Positions 10,753-23,393 of a stretch of 64,000 bases of DNA are shown here, piece by piece. Source of the DNA: Cryptomeria japonica (lineage: Eukaryota; Streptophyta; Pinopsida; Cupressales; Cupressaceae); assembly GCF_030272615.1 (NCBI RefSeq), contig NC_081415.1, positions 421,096,257 to 421,160,256 of the forward strand. Reading direction: 5' to 3'. Below the pieces are notes generated by a model. It searched no databases. It had not been told where the DNA came from and worked only from the letters and a program-made list of their open reading frames with translations. Position numbers and translations under genes: made by a program. Numbering within the stretch: position 1 is the first letter of the stretch; every line of letters begins with the position of its first letter.

Positions 10753-13373
10753 GAGAGCATTTTTGCATGCATATATGTATTGTATCATTGTCTATTTTTT
10801 GGACTGTATCTTGGATGACTCTTGGTAGCCGATTTTGTAGACTTCATTGCACTCTGATATATGAGATGAGATATATATGGAGATCCCATATTTTGATGAT
10901 ATGCAGTTGATTATGTATGGATGTTTATGCAGGATGATGAGTTATGGCTAGATGGATATGTGTATATGTATGCATTTGATGAGATGTTTCTTATATGCAT
11001 GTTTTTATGATGAGTTATGATGTTGGATACTGACATATGAATGCAGGTTTATATATGTATGATTTGTTTTGATTTTTGACGTAATGCTTTATATATGTAA
11101 TGCCATGATGATGATGTATGCTTATGATGATTTATGAACAGGATTTTGGTGTTTCCTATTTTGTTATAATGATGAGATAATGGTATGCAATGATGTTAAT
11201 GTAATGGTTGAATGAATGATGTTATGTGTGGATGTGCATCTAGATGTTTTTAGATGAATGTAATATGGATAAACAAAATGTAAAGTACAAATGTTTATAT
11301 GATAATGCCTGAATGAGTGCATATGTATAATGGATATAAAATGTTATGAACCAATGTTTTATAAACAAGTGGATTTATGATTCTAAATGCGTAAATATGA
11401 TTTAAGTACAAATGATAATGTGATGATACTATAACTAATGTTTTAATAATTGCACCTTAAGGCAATTAAAAAAAGGGGATAATGAATGCAATGTGAATGA
11501 ATCCTAAAATGAGCATAATAAGATACTTAGTAATGAATGAATGCACCTTTTAACTATAAATGAATGTATGCAATAATAAATGATAAAGGATGATAAAATG
11601 ATGATGGATAATCGACACTATATGAATGCCTAGTAAATGATTTTTAAAACAATCAAAGACAATTTGATCCCATGAATGAATCTAATTATTTATGATTGAT
11701 GCAATGATGCAAATGATTTAATGAAAAAAACTAATGTCAAAAAATGAACTATATGTAATGTTAAAAAATGACATGAATGTTCTTAATGCGAGATGCAACT
11801 AAATGCGATGATGATATGACCATGAGGAATGCAAGGTTTTTAAGACTTTGCATGATGCACTGATGATGTATCAGAGTACTCAGTCGTGATTGTATCCAAG
11901 ACCAGTTTTAATGGTCACTTTTGCATATAAAACCTACATATGAATGAATGAATGGGTGATATGCAACGAAATGCAAGATATAAATAGATGAGATGAAATG
12001 ACGATCCATAGTGCTTTATTTTCATCATTGAGCTTTAAAATGTTGGAAGAGAATACAAGCATCTTGACATAATGATTCAAGATGACCTGAGTATTCCTTT
12101 CATGGATTTTATATAGCAAGTTAATACAAACGACTTGATATAAGGGTCAAGTCCACCAGAGTATTGCTTGCGGAACAGACAAGGATTATCTCTGTTCATG
12201 CATGACTTGGATCATCCTCCTTGATCTTAGGCTGATCATATCCTGAGACAAGTGCATACCGTACTAAGAGGTAAAAACCTTTATCCAGTTTGGATGAGGT
12301 AGGAGGAACCAAAGGAAGAGCATTGTACCTGCAAACAAACAGTATATACATAAAGAATAAAGAATAAGGATCCTTGGTAATGGTTCATGCTCACATGGTC
12401 GAGGTATACGCTGTAGTTAGCAAGCCGTAATGATCTATGACTGCATTTTGCATAAGATCACGTAGCTTGGTGAACTTCCCACGTAGACACCATTAGTACA
12501 TGCCCCAGAACTTCATCGGAAATAATGCGCAAACTATACAAAACAATGCTGAAAGATCCCGATACAGATAAACGAATGATTGTACTCACAAATCAACCAA
12601 GTATTTGATAGCTTAACATAATTTTCTTGTCAAACAAAACGTCACTTTTGTCTTTGTTTTGGTAAGGAAGGATGCATCCTTGTTGAAGACAGTTTCTTGA
12701 GTGTTGATGTTGATTGTGTGGTCGATTGATAAGTGGTCATTGTGTGAGTAGTTTGTCAATGTTTGTTTTGGTATCTGCATGGATGAGTATGTACAAGGTG
12801 TTGCCTATGTTTTTGTTGGATTATCGATATTTTCTGATGTTTTTTTTTTTTTGGATTTTTGAATTGTTTTGAATGTTTTTGGATTTTGAATTGTTTTGAA
12901 TGTTTTTGGTATTTTGTGAGACATTTTCCAATGTTTTTGGTAGTTTGATGATTGCTTGAATGAAAAACTTAATGAATCATAAGACAATGTAGAATCCACT
13001 TCCATCAATAGGTTAAAGGCATTGCCCCCATTTTTAGACATGACTATGAAAAAACGGGATGCAAGATGTATGGAGTACTATCATAATTGCAGAGGAATAA
13101 CAAGCCATGGTTTTGGATGGATCGATGTATGTATGAAGTAGATGTGACCGCAACAAGCCTGAAAGACAATGGAGCCATAGCCTTTACGAGTGGCACCTGT
13201 TTGCCAGGTTTTCACCATCGTACTTACCCAAGGTGCCACCGGAGTGGTTGTTCACCGTTTGGATGCATGATTTTTCTTTACTTTTTTGAATGTTTTTGTA
13301 TTTTCTTCAGGTCATTTTTCTGAATGTTTTTGGTATTTTTTGGTATGTAGGGGAGCCTGATGCTCTGTACACC
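10753..13373. other. Tat element 3' region: ATG/ATGA-rich low complexity, no gene
   Basis: About 10,850-11,980 is rich in ATGATG, TATATG and GAATGAATG phrases. Near 12,838-12,925 and 13,268-13,350 are repeats of TTTTGAATGTTTTTGG. I see no ORF with protein character. Long, variable 3' regions are usual in Tat/Ogre elements. Confidence 0.6.
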
Positions 13374-14700
13374 TTAGGTATAAAACCGTTTTAGGTGCAT
13401 GTTGTTGATTGGATCTGCAAGCGGTTCTCCTTCTGATGTAGCCAACTGATATGCCCCGGACTCGAATACAGCAGTGACAACATATGGGCCTAGCCAATTT
13501 GATTCAAACTTGCCCTGATGTTCTCTGTTTGGTTGGTTGCGAGGATTCTCTCGTAGAACAAGATCACCTACCTCAAATGTACGAGGTCTAACTCGGTGAT
13601 TGTAGCTTCTGCTCATGCGCTACTGATAGGCTTTGAGATGATTGTACGCAGCTTGTTGCTTCTCATCAAGTAACTCTAAGTACTGAAGACGGGATACTCT
13701 GTAGGCTTCGTCATCTACCAGATTATGCAAGGAAACCCGTAGTGATGGTATCTCGACCTCAATAGGCAAGATAACTTCTGCACCATAGACCAATGAGTAG
13801 GGAGTTGCGCTTGTAGGGGTTCGAATGCTAGTTGGATATGCCCATAGTGCTGGATTCAATTGAACATGCCAATCACGACCGACATCATTGACTGTCTTCT
13901 TGAGGATCCTCAATATGTTTTTATTGGATGCTTCGGCTTGACCATTGCCTTGTGGGTAGTAGGGAGTGGAAAAGTGGTGTTGGATATGAAATTTCTCACA
14001 AAGTTCACGGACATCCTAATTTTTGAAAGGAAGACCATTATCTGTGATGATGGACATGGGCACACCATACCGACAGATGATGTAGTTGAGGATGAATGAG
14101 GCGATCTTCTTGCCGGTGACTTGGGTAAGTGGAACAACTTTGATCCACTTTGTGAAATATTCGGTGGTGGTAATAATGAATTTATGGCCATTGGATGAAG
14201 ATGGATGAATCTTACCCACAAGGTCAAGGCCCCATTGACAAAAAGGCCATGGTGTTGTGATTGGTTGTAGTTCCTGTGCTGGTGCATGTATCAAGTCGCC
14301 ATGAACTTGACATTTCTTGCATTTTCTGACAAAGTAGTAGGAATCCTTTTCCATAGATGGCCAATAGTATCCATTGCGCAGGAGTTTCTTGGCGAGTGAT
14401 GGACCACTTGAATGAGTCTCGCAAATGCCTTCATGGACTTCTTCCAAAGCCTTTGTTATCTCACCTTGTTCTAGACATCGAAGGAGAGTACCATCAAGAC
14501 TGCGACAGTATAAGGTTTTAGCAATAATGGTATATCGAGCAGTTTGATGAATGAAGGTTTTACGTTGGTTATTGGATTGGTTGGGAGGAAGGGTGTGATC
14601 GCGGAGATAGGTGTAGAATTCACCGTACCATGGGGATTCAGAACCGACAAGGTGACATATCATTTCGGATTCGGGGATATCATAAGCGGGAATCCAAAGC
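13374..14700 (-). other. Integrase domain
   Basis: An HHCC zinc finger is visible (HEGICETH with CKKCQVHG), then the catalytic core with the first Asp in WGLDLVGKI, the second in SIITDNGLPF and the Glu in YPQGNGQAEASNK. The C-terminal part RPRTFEVGDLVLRE to WLGPYVVTAVFESGAYQL is the usual GPY/F module. Stops at 14016 and 13620 interrupt it. No chromodomain is seen. Confidence 0.92.
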
Positions 14701-14759
14701 TGTTCGACCAAGAACTCATAGCGTGTTGAATTCTGTGGAAGATCTAGTAGAGATGTGAT

Positions 14760-15135
14760 GGTAGCCATGGTGTCAGCAGCTCGATTCTAAGCTCTTGGTA
14801 TCGGCTCAAAAGTGAGAGTAGTAAATGATGTCTTTAGATTGTCCACCATTTTCTTATATGGCATGAGTTTATCATCCTTGGTTTGATATTCATCTGTTGC
14901 TTGTCGAATGACTAGTTGTGAGTCGCCATATACTTGCAGTTCTTGTAATTTCCATTGTACGGCTAGCCTGAGTCCTGTGATCAAGGCCTCATACTCTGCT
15001 ATGTTGTTAGTGCATGGAAATGTGAGCCTGTAAGACTTTGGGATGCTATCACCTTGAGGTGTGATAAATAGGATGCCTGCCCCCGAGCCATGTCTAGTGT
15101 ATGAACCATCAAAGTATAATTTCCATGGTTGTGTT
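14760..15135 (-). other. Second, archaeal-type RNase H (aRNH)
   Basis: A second RNase H fold follows the first: WKLYFDGSYTRHGSGAGIL, NNIAEYEALITGL, VYGDSQLVIRQ and, after a TAG at 14787-14789, NRAADTMA. The four acidic residues (D, E, D, D) are all present. A second RNase H of this type between the RT-RNH block and integrase is diagnostic of the Tat lineage. Confidence 0.9.
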
Positions 15136-15199
15136 GTTGTGATCATGAATATCTCTTCATCTAGAAAATTGGAAATGAGAGGATGATCACCTATGAGAG

Positions 15200-16520
15200 G
15201 TACATCGGCCAACTGATCTGCAATAACTTGACCTTTGATAGCTTTACAGTCCACGTACTCGATGTCAAATTCACTTAGAATCATTACCCATTGGGCCAAG
15301 CGACCTGTCAATGCTGCTTTGCTGAGTAAATACTTGAGTGGATCAATCTTTGCAATGAGTTGTACTTTGTGTGTTAACAGATAGTGCCTCAGTTTAGTGG
15401 CTGCTAAGATTACTGCTAGGCAAGCTCGCTCAATAGGGGTGTAATTGAGTTCATAGCCCACCAGTGTGTGAGAGATGTAGTAAACAACACACTCTTTTCC
15501 TTCTGCATTATGTTGTGTCAGTAGTACACCCAATGCTATACTTGTTGCTGAGATATAGAGTAACAACGGTCTACTTGGATCTAGTGGCATCAGCAATGGT
15601 GGATTCATGAGATAGTCTTTAAGCATCTGAAATGCTTGTTGGCATCAGGCATCCCACTGAAAGTGGATGTTCTTGTGTAGCAAATGTGTAAATGGGTGAC
15701 ACTTATCAGCCAGTTGTGCGATGAATCTACGGATAGATTGGAGCCGTCCTTGTAGTGTCCTTAGCTGACTGATATTCTTTGGAGGTGGCATGTCCATGAT
15801 TGCCTTAACCTTTGCTGGATCGACCTCAATGCCTTTGCTTGAGACAATGTATCCTAGAAATTTCCCGGAGGTGACTCCAAAGACACATTTCTTTGGGTTG
15901 AGTCGAACATGGTATTGTTCCAGTCTATCAAAGATTTTATCTAAGATGTGGAGATGCCCTTCTTTGGTGAGTGATTTTGCTAGTAAGTCATCAACATAAT
16001 CTTCCATCATAGTATGCATCATGTCATGGAAGATGGTGGTCATTGCTCTTTGATAGGTCGCTCCTGCATTCTTTAGACCGAAAGGCATTACATTTCAGCA
16101 ATATGTGCCCCATGGACATGTGAAGGCTATCTTATGTTGATCTTCTGGTGCGATCTTTATATGATTGTATCCTGAAAAGCCATCCATAAGTGAAAGCATG
16201 GCATGTCCCGCTGTCAGATCCACTATGATGTCGATATTTGGAAGGGGGAAGTCATCATTAGGATAGGCCTTATTTAGATCTCTGAAGTCAATACAAATGC
16301 AGATGCCCCCTTTTGGTTTGCCGACAGGCACAATATTGGAGATCCATTCTGCATAATCAATTGGTCTAATGAAACCAACATCTAGGAGTTTCTTGAGTTC
16401 TGTTTTGACTAGCACTGCAATTTGAGGATGCATTTTACGAAGCTTTTGCTTGACAGGTTTTGCTCCTTCTGCTACGGTAAGGTGATGCATGACTAAATCA
16501 GGATCAAGCCCAGGCATGTC
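15200..16520 (-). other. Reverse transcriptase and first RNase H
   Basis: RT motifs in order: IRPIDYAEWISNIVPVGKPK, CIDFRDLNKAYPNDDFPLP, LMDGFSGYNHIKI, VMPFGLKNAGATYQRAMT and the catalytic DYVDDLL near 15980. The RT core is cut by stops at 16095 and 15645. The following RNase H region (LYISATSIALGVLLTQ, YTPIERACLAVILA) is the degenerate type typical of plant Ty3/gypsy. Confidence 0.93.
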
Positions 16521-18289
16521 TGCATATGACCATGCAAAGTTGATCTGACGCCTCTGGAAGAACTCTATAAACTTAGGCTATTCCTCTGGAGTGAGAAGAG
16601 ATGCCAGATGTACGAGGTGAGGATTTTCAGGAGTCCCCACATTGTATTCTTTGGTTTGCTCGATGAGAATCGTTGATCTTTCTTGTTGTGTACTATCAGG
16701 GAGAATGTCAAACCCTTCATCCTCAGGCGCCTTAGAGAGGTTTTCACCATTGGATACGCTCTTTCTTTTTACTTTTGTTGGATCAAATAGTGCCACAGTG
16801 TGGTTTTCACTGGAAGATCCATGTTTTATTGTTATGTTTTTGCAGCTGAAAGGTTTGGCATCCGCCCCGAAGTATGCTGCGCTATTAAGTTCGATGGCGA
16901 ATCCAGCTTTGTGATCCCCACTTGGTAGGTTATCCCTTAATTCCAAAAAGTCAATGATGGCCTCATCGTTTTGGAAGAGGTCAAGACATGGGGGATTTGG
17001 TTGGTTCCATTCGATGAGTTCAGGGTGGATAATGGGCATTACTTCATCGATTAGGTTAAGTGCGTTAGATGTATCAGTGAGGGTTAAGACGTTATGGTGA
17101 AGGTCGTTGATGGTACTCTCCCTGTCAAAATCAGGCATAGGATGAGATGTAGGGTCTGTGGAAGATGTTTCCAGTTCAGGAACCCAAGTGGTCTTTATCT
17201 ATGCTTCTCCGTAAATAGGGATGCCTTTGCGTGGTGGAGGTGGTGATGTGTCTTCCTCATCTGAAGTGTTAAGCTGTACAGAATCAAATTCCCACTCATG
17301 TGAGTCGGTCTCTGAGTCACTTTCCAGCATCCGATTACTATACCATACTGGGATGTTTTTTGAGTTAAATACTGCAGGTGTGATTGGTTGATGTACCTTT
17401 GTAGTGATTGGTGTTGCAGGAAGGTTGATGGGGATTAAAGGATCTGGTATAGGGAGTATCGGTAATATTGACTCTGTGGCTTCTGTTGGTACTGCTGGTG
17501 CCATGGATACTGCAGCGGGTTCTGATACAGTTGCTGCTACTAATGGTACTTTTGATGTGATGGCTGCTGTGGATGGGATTACTGGTTCGATGGGTGGAAT
17601 GAGTGGCATTAGTGATGGTTGTGTTGGGATTCTAAGCCTCGGTGGGGCAGTTGTGATGGTGCTCAATGCTGCTTTGATAATGAAAGGTGTCCTTTTTGTA
17701 GTAGACTGACATAATGGTTTGCTGGGTTTTCCTTTGAATTTGAGCTTAGGAAATATCTCTTTTTCAAAGCCTAGGCCTGTATTACCTTTGGGCTTTAATT
17801 CCGGCAACAGAGGTTCATGTCATCCTTGTTTGCAATATCCTAAAGCACTCTGACCATCATACCCCATTCTTTGCATAATGAGGAGGCCTTTGCCATACTG
17901 ATCCGTAGGAAGTCTAACTTGTGGCATATTAGTGGTGATGGGATCTTTATAGATCCAGTCCGCTAAGTCCTCCTCTTGGGTTTCTTCTTCTTGACTCTTT
18001 CCAAGGATGAAAGGCGTCAAAGCACATGCTGGTGTGACCAGTGGTTGTCAGAGTACCTGTTGTGGTTTACCATGTGTTCTAGGGGAAATGGGCATTTGTC
18101 CCACACAAAAGAGTTCACTCAAGTTGTATTCCCCAGGACCTTCCTCTGCTATCTTCATCTTAAGCTTTTCTTGCTTGGGTATAGTGGTGTTCGAACTAGC
18201 AAAAGAGGTGGGACTTATATATGATGTGGAAGAAATGGCTTCTCTATTATTAGGAATGGTAATCTCTGGTTGATGGCTGATATTATGGC

Positions 18290-18700
18290 AATATGCAAAG
18301 GGATTTGCATCGCCCAGGATTGTGATCTCTACACCGTTATGTAGGAACTTGATACATTGATGGTAGGTAGATGGAACGACTTGCATGGCATGTATCCAGG
18401 GTCTCCCTAACAATAGATTATATGGCAGAGGAAGGTCCAGAACCTGACAGATGATGTGCTTTACCACAGGGCCCACTTGAATTGGTAGTACCACAACTCC
18501 TTTGGATGACCACTCTGCATCATCATAGGCTTTGATTGTGATCTTCTTACGAGGATCCACTGATTCTATCGCATATCCCAATGCCGTGACCAACTGTAGT
18601 GTACAAATATTTAGGCCTGCTCCATTGTTGATCAAGACTCGTTTGATCCTATGCTGGTTAATAAATCCTTCGATGTGGAGTGAGGCGTTATGAGGTTGCT
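18290..18700 (-). other. Aspartic protease domain, active-site Asp changed to Asn
   Basis: The retropepsin-like core reads RVLINNGAGLNIC near 18605-18650, followed by LLLGRPWIHAM near 18380-18420. Retropepsins need Asp-(Ser/Thr/Gly)-Gly at the active site. Here the expected Asp is Asn, a single G-to-A change, so the domain would be inactive as well as interrupted downstream. Confidence 0.8.
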
Positions 18701-19229
18701 GGAAGGAAGAATTGTCACTTTTGGAAAAAGTGAGACAAGGTGATGACTTTAGACTTCCAACCATGGCTTGAAATTGGTCTATATTCAGATTTGCAGGGAC
18801 TGACACCTCTTGGAGTGCTTGATCCAAGATAGTTTTATGAGAGGGCGATAGGCGCAATAGCTCTAAAATGGATATAAGCGCAGGCATTTTATCTAATTGT
18901 TCCACAAGATTGTACTGCTTTGGGATGGAGGTGGTGCCTTGTGGAGCTGCCTTAATGATAACCTTACCGTGACGTGTAACAACATTGCAATTTGAGTTGG
19001 GATTTTTTAAGGTTATAGTTGCAACTTGTTCACTGGCATCATACAGATGATTTACAGTGTAATTATACGTAGCCTGCGTATAATCTGTGGTATCAGTGCC
19101 TCGCCTGGAAGTGGAAGGACCCCTTTGATCTTGTGATGGAAGTGGATTTTTGAACATCAGATGATCATTATTTGTTGTTTTTGGGTCATGTCCTTCAATT
19201 TCAATTTCTCCTCGGTCAATAAGATCCTG

Positions 19230-20681
19230 AATAAGATCTTTTAATCGGTGACAATTACTTGTCTTGTGTCCTCTTCCTTGATGGAATTCACAGTGTTCAG
19301 TATCTCTCCACCATGCCGGTTTGACCTGAGGCTCATAGTTTGATAGCTTAGGTAGAGTGACCAAATTTTGAGAAATGAGTTGTCGCAATACTGTTTCAAT
19401 GGGTTCCCCTAAGGGAGTGTATGTGCGTTTCTATTTTTGCTGACGAGGTCTAGGTTCATCATGAGATGTGATGCGACCTTGATTGGAAGGAACATTTGTG
19501 TTATTCTGAGGTGGAGGATTTTGTCCTGCAAACCGAACCACAGGTTGTGCATTTTGGATAGTCTGGGCTTCCACAACCCCATCATTGATGATATTCTTAT
19601 TTTTATTCCAGAAGTTTGGTTTATCGCTATTGAAGCGTGGGCGAGGACCATCTTTTGGTTCATTTAAGATTTTGATGAGTACTTTCTTGATGAGTGCCCT
19701 TTCACATTTCAAACCCTTGGTGATCATATCATTAAAAGAGTCTGTGTCTTTGACATCCAGGTGAAATTCCATTTCTTTGTTTAAGTTGGAAATGAATATT
19801 TCCACTAGTTCTCGTTCAGGTAACTGAAGAGAACGTCTGCTAGACATTTGGCGCCATCGTTGCAAGAATACTGAGAATAGTTCACTTGGTTTTTGTTTGG
19901 TGTTGCACAGATCAGCCATGGTGATGTCGCGTTCAATGTTATGAGAGTAATGAGCTAGAAACTTCTAGATGAGTTCCTCAAATGTTCTAATGCCACCTGG
20001 TAGTCGGGAAAACCATGATGTGGTTGTTCCTCCCAAGCTTTGGGGAAAAAGGCGCATTAGGTAGGTGTCTTCATATGCCACTTCGAGGCAAGCGGAATGA
20101 AATTCTCTGACATGATCACAGGGATCTCCCTTTCCTCTATATTTTTCAAATTTGGGTGTTTCAAATCCTTAGGGAAAGGGTGGCATAAAAAGATTCTGAT
20201 CAAAAGGATAAGGACATATGTCATTGAGTGAGAATTGGTTAGTTTTGACACCACTATGAAGTTGTTGGGCGAGATTCTCGACTTGTTGCCGCAACATCTC
20301 CATTCCATTTGGAGGAGGAGGTGGTGGGTTACCTCGAGGAATGTTATTTCTGATGGGATCTCTACCTCTTTCCTCTTCATGGCGACTTTGTCTTTCCGAT
20401 GCTTGTCTTAATTGGGCAAGATCAAAGTCAGAGGGGAGTTTTGCTCCTTCTTGAGCAAGCTTTAAAAAGTGAGCATCCGCATTGCTCCTCAGTATTTTGT
20501 CAAACAGTCTGTTAAAGAGAGGGTTATGCTGAGCCCTTTCTATTGTTGCAGGAGTGGGAGTACTTGGGTTTTCATCATTTGCATTTCCTCCAATTGCTTC
20601 TTGAAATTTATTGAGATTTTCTTCTTCTTCTTCTTCTATTTCTATTTCTTGTTGCCTTGACTATGATCGGGTTTGAGCCAT
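19230..20681 (-). other. Gag region of the Tat polyprotein
   Basis: An N-terminal acidic run (a string of Glu near aa 12-18) leads to a proline-rich linker and then the retrotransposon gag core. The core shows KFEKYRGKGDP, YLMRLFPQSLGG and TSWFSRLPGG, hallmarks of plant Ty3/gypsy capsid. A nucleic-acid-binding motif at about 19250-19292 reads CEFHQGRGHKTSNC, a C-x2-H-x4-H-x4-C variant usual in this lineage. Stops fall at 20661, 20169, 19965 and 19431. Confidence 0.9.
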
Positions 20682-21130
20682 TTTGTTTATGAGTCTTTGT
20701 TGAAGTTGAGTGAAAATGATGATGATTTTTTGATGAAATGAGAGATTGATGATTGGTGAATTGTGTTGCATGTGGATCTCTAGCACTTTTAAGGTAGATG
20801 TAACCGAAATTCCTTCTTTGAATTGCTTGCTTGTTTGATAAGATTTTGATGTGATAAGGTGTAGAGAAATCTGAGATGTGTTACAGATTTAACTACCTAG
20901 TAATGAGAGGATTCACTCATGAACTAGTTTTAACCTACGTAGATGTGTCTCTTAGGATGAGCTTATCCTAGATGTAGAAACAATCTAAAAGGTGATGTGA
21001 AGTGTTTGATTCAAACAATATCTAAAAGAGAACTTTGGGACAAGAACCGCTTAATGTTTTGAGAGTTTGGAATGAATTGATGATGAAGTGACGATGGATG
21101 AATAAGATGATGGATGAAATGTTTTCAACT

Positions 21131-21673
21131 TCAATAAAAGCTTTGTGTTACAAATGGGACAAACTCTACCTCTTCCCTTTCAGGTGTTGGTGGTTTTTCT
21201 CGAGTTGTGTTGTATGTGATACAGATGTTTGGGAAAAAGTTGGGATTAATCTTACCTCCTTGGTTTTTGTGATAACTCAGAGCTCTATATTGCATAAAAG
21301 CTTTGCGGTTCAATGATTCTGAATCAAATTCGTTTGTTTTGCCTTGAAGGTAGAGGCGCATGTGACGCAGAAAAACTCTATGAGAGACAAAGATTTGTCT
21401 ATTTATATAGAAGAATTTCCTCCTTTGGATCAAAGCCTTTGAGCTTAATGGTCTTCTTTTGATATTATGATGACGCTTCTTCTTTCGCAAGATGTGAAGA
21501 ATGGTCATAAAATTTGACTCTTTGTTGTTTTGCACTTTTTTTTTGATGTGTTTGGTTGTTTTGTAAGATGTTGGATGAATACTTTGTTTTTGGGATTGAT
21601 TTTTTGATTTGATGTTTCTTTGACAAGAAAACAAAGCAAGCACACAAACACAAGAATGTTGCCCCAAAGGCAC
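21131..21673 (-). CDS. 180-codon ORF in the Tat leader, function unknown
   Basis: Uninterrupted minus-strand frame from 21673 upstream of gag. The product is rich in Lys, Arg, Asn and His with a hydrophobic, Cys-containing start (CVCVLALFSC). No domain is recognised. Ogre elements carry an extra ORF before gag, which makes this worth noting. But the composition is that of random AT-rich DNA, and the lack of stops in an otherwise stop-riddled element may be chance. Confidence 0.25.
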   Translation of the reverse strand: MPLGQHSCVCVLALFSCQRNIKSKNQSQKQSIHPTSYKTTKHIKKKVQNNKESNFMTILHILRKKKRHHNIKRRPLSSKALIQRRKFFYINRQIFVSHRVFLRHMRLYLQGKTNEFDSESLNRKAFMQYRALSYHKNQGGKINPNFFPNICITYNTTREKPPTPEREEVEFVPFVTQSFY

Positions 21674-23094
21674 AAATGAGTATGGGTCTAGATCAACCCA
21701 ATCCTTGGACTTGTATATGATCCTTCCTTTAGATGTATTTTAAGGTGTATTTCCAAAGCCTGAAGTCGGCTCAATTTGCACTTGGTCTTTAAAATGAACA
21801 CACTTCAAACACTTTTTATCCCTAAGGTCAAATGGCCAGTTGTGATAAATTTAGCCCACATCTTGATATTTCTTCGACTTTGGTACTACATACTTTATGA
21901 ATCCCGCCGTGGCAGGTAAGGATGTGATATACTAAGTCTTGCACGAGCATAACAAATAGATGATCCCTATGATGGGGGAGTCACCACTTTTATCAAGCCA
22001 CAAGTGACTTTTCAAAAAGCTATGTTTCTACTCAAGGAAATATGTATGGTGAGTATCTTGGGAGCAAAACCATCTATGCTCTTGCACTAAATTATATCGC
22101 AAATATCCTCAATCAATAGAACGGGTGGGATACTACTTAAAGGTATTTAGTCATGTTCGATGTTTTTGGACATAAGTTCATTCTGCAGTGACTCACTTAA
22201 GAGCCTTGTAACTGGTGGTGGGGCCCATTTGTCCTTTCGGCTAGTTACATTGTAGGAACAACTATACCCAAGGCTACAACTTTCGCTCTCACCTGATTTC
22301 TATAGCGGCTCGAAGGATTTACCGCTCGAGGTTGTTCCCAAGAGTATCGATCCTTTGGCAGGCCTCTCTTAAAAAGATAAAATTTGAGTGTTACTAACAC
22401 TTTTCTCTTGCACCTAGGACCACGAAAGCCAAGGGAGAGGATAGTGTGTGTTAGAGGTAGGACCACTTGACCGACTTTTTGCACAAGCGTGCCAAACACG
22501 AAAAACACTTGTTCTTTTTAACCCATCATCACAAATGTGGTCTAACTATTTGGAGATGTTGCTCCAAAAATCATGATGTTCTTTTTATCTTTCAAAGGCA
22601 ATATGTTTTGTAAACTAGGAATGGGAAGTCCTGGTCAACTTAACAAAAAAACACGTTTTGCATAAAGTAAATCGCTTGTGCAAAATTGAGACAAGTTGAT
22701 TGTAAGTTTTTAATTGCACCAAAATTTGAAGTGTGGCTTGTAAATTCTTTAGTTTGATGCAAGGAAATCAAATTGTTGATTTTAAGCCCCAAAAGAAAAT
22801 GAGTCCTAACTTGCAATGAAAGCAAATGTTTCTTTTGTTCAATTTTTAATGCACCAAAAGACGAGTGAGTCTAACTAGAAAACAAGGAAGATTTGTTTTT
22901 GTTCAAGTTTTAAAAGCACCAAAAAGACAAGTTTGTGATTTTTTTATGGTGAGTTTTAAACCTGCACAAACAACAAATTGTTAGTAAAATCTATGTCCAA
23001 GGGGTGCTTCCACAAGCCTAAAATTTCCAATTTTTTGGTTACAAGGTGATTTTTACGACATTCTGTTACAATAGTGCTAGTCTGTGTTTGAATA

Positions 23095-23300
23095 GAAGCG
23101 CTATTTAACACAAACACGCCGAAAGAAGGGAAAGACAGAGAGGCAAAAGCGCTGAAAAAGGGTTAATAGCACCAAAACAACGTCAAAAGTGCCAAAACGG
23201 TACCAAAAGTGCTGAACTTGAGATAATAGCGCTATTGTAAGAATAATAGCGCTAAAAGCATAAGTGTCGATAGCGCTAGAACGAGTTCAATAGCGCCAAA
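23095..23300. repeat. AGCGCT-rich cluster, 5' side of the Tat element
   Basis: Five exact AGCGCT palindromes plus near copies (AGTGCT, AGCGCC, AGCACC), several as AATAGCGCTA. It lies within 300 bp of the primer-binding site and mirrors the cluster at 8211-8540. Confidence 0.75.
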
Positions 23301-23370
23301 GTGCAACCTGTGTGACATTTTCAACATTCAAACATGTTAGTTTAAAAAAAAAATGATATTTTTGGTGCTT

Positions 23371-23391
23371 GGATTCACGTCGGGTTCACCA
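23371..23391 (-). promoter_or_regulatory. Primer-binding site of the Tat element
   Basis: On the minus strand, two bases after the 5' LTR ends (GGGCATCA), the sequence reads TGGTGAACCCGACGTGAATC. The TGG pairs with a tRNA CCA end. The complement looks like a tRNA acceptor and T-loop end (GGATTCACGTCGGGTTCACC followed by A). I could not name the tRNA. Confidence 0.8.
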
Positions 23392-23393
23392 AA

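Larger units (their letters stand above)
13374..20681 (-). pseudogene. Gag-Pol polyprotein of the Tat element, one frame with 13 stops
   Basis: From the ATG at 20681 (MAQTRS) to a TAA at 13376-13374 the minus strand keeps a single frame of 2436 codons with no frameshift. Domains in order: Gag (about aa 1-460), a zinc-knuckle-like motif (about aa 464), protease (about aa 683), reverse transcriptase (about 1389-1680), RNase H (about 1690-1800), archaeal-type RNase H (about 1852-1970) and integrase (about 1972-2430). Premature stops lie at plus positions 20661, 20169, 19965, 19431, 18048, 17820, 17199, 16578, 16095, 15645, 14787, 14016 and 13620. Eight are TAG, four TGA and one TAA, nearly all explicable by C-to-T or G-to-A change. 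The start was chosen because upstream codons show no gag character. The frame cannot be translated through, so this copy could move only with proteins from a relative. Confidence 0.95.
20682..23370 (-). other. Leader of the Tat element between PBS and gag
   Basis: A 2.7-kb leader, long even for LTR elements but in keeping with Tat/Ogre. It holds one sizeable open frame (21131-21673) and the AGCGCT cluster near the PBS. A repetitive stretch at about 22,630-22,960 carries variants of TTTTGTTCAAGTTTTAAA and GCACCAAAA. No further gene is evident. Confidence 0.6.

Noticed and set aside
10529-10772. Two His/Pro-rich minus-strand ORFs
   Set aside because: Reverse-strand shadows of the glycine-rich tail of the plant-mobile-domain ORF.
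17404-17709. Plus-strand ORF rich in Gly, Ala and Val
   Set aside because: Shadow of the proline-rich gag-pol linker on the minus strand.
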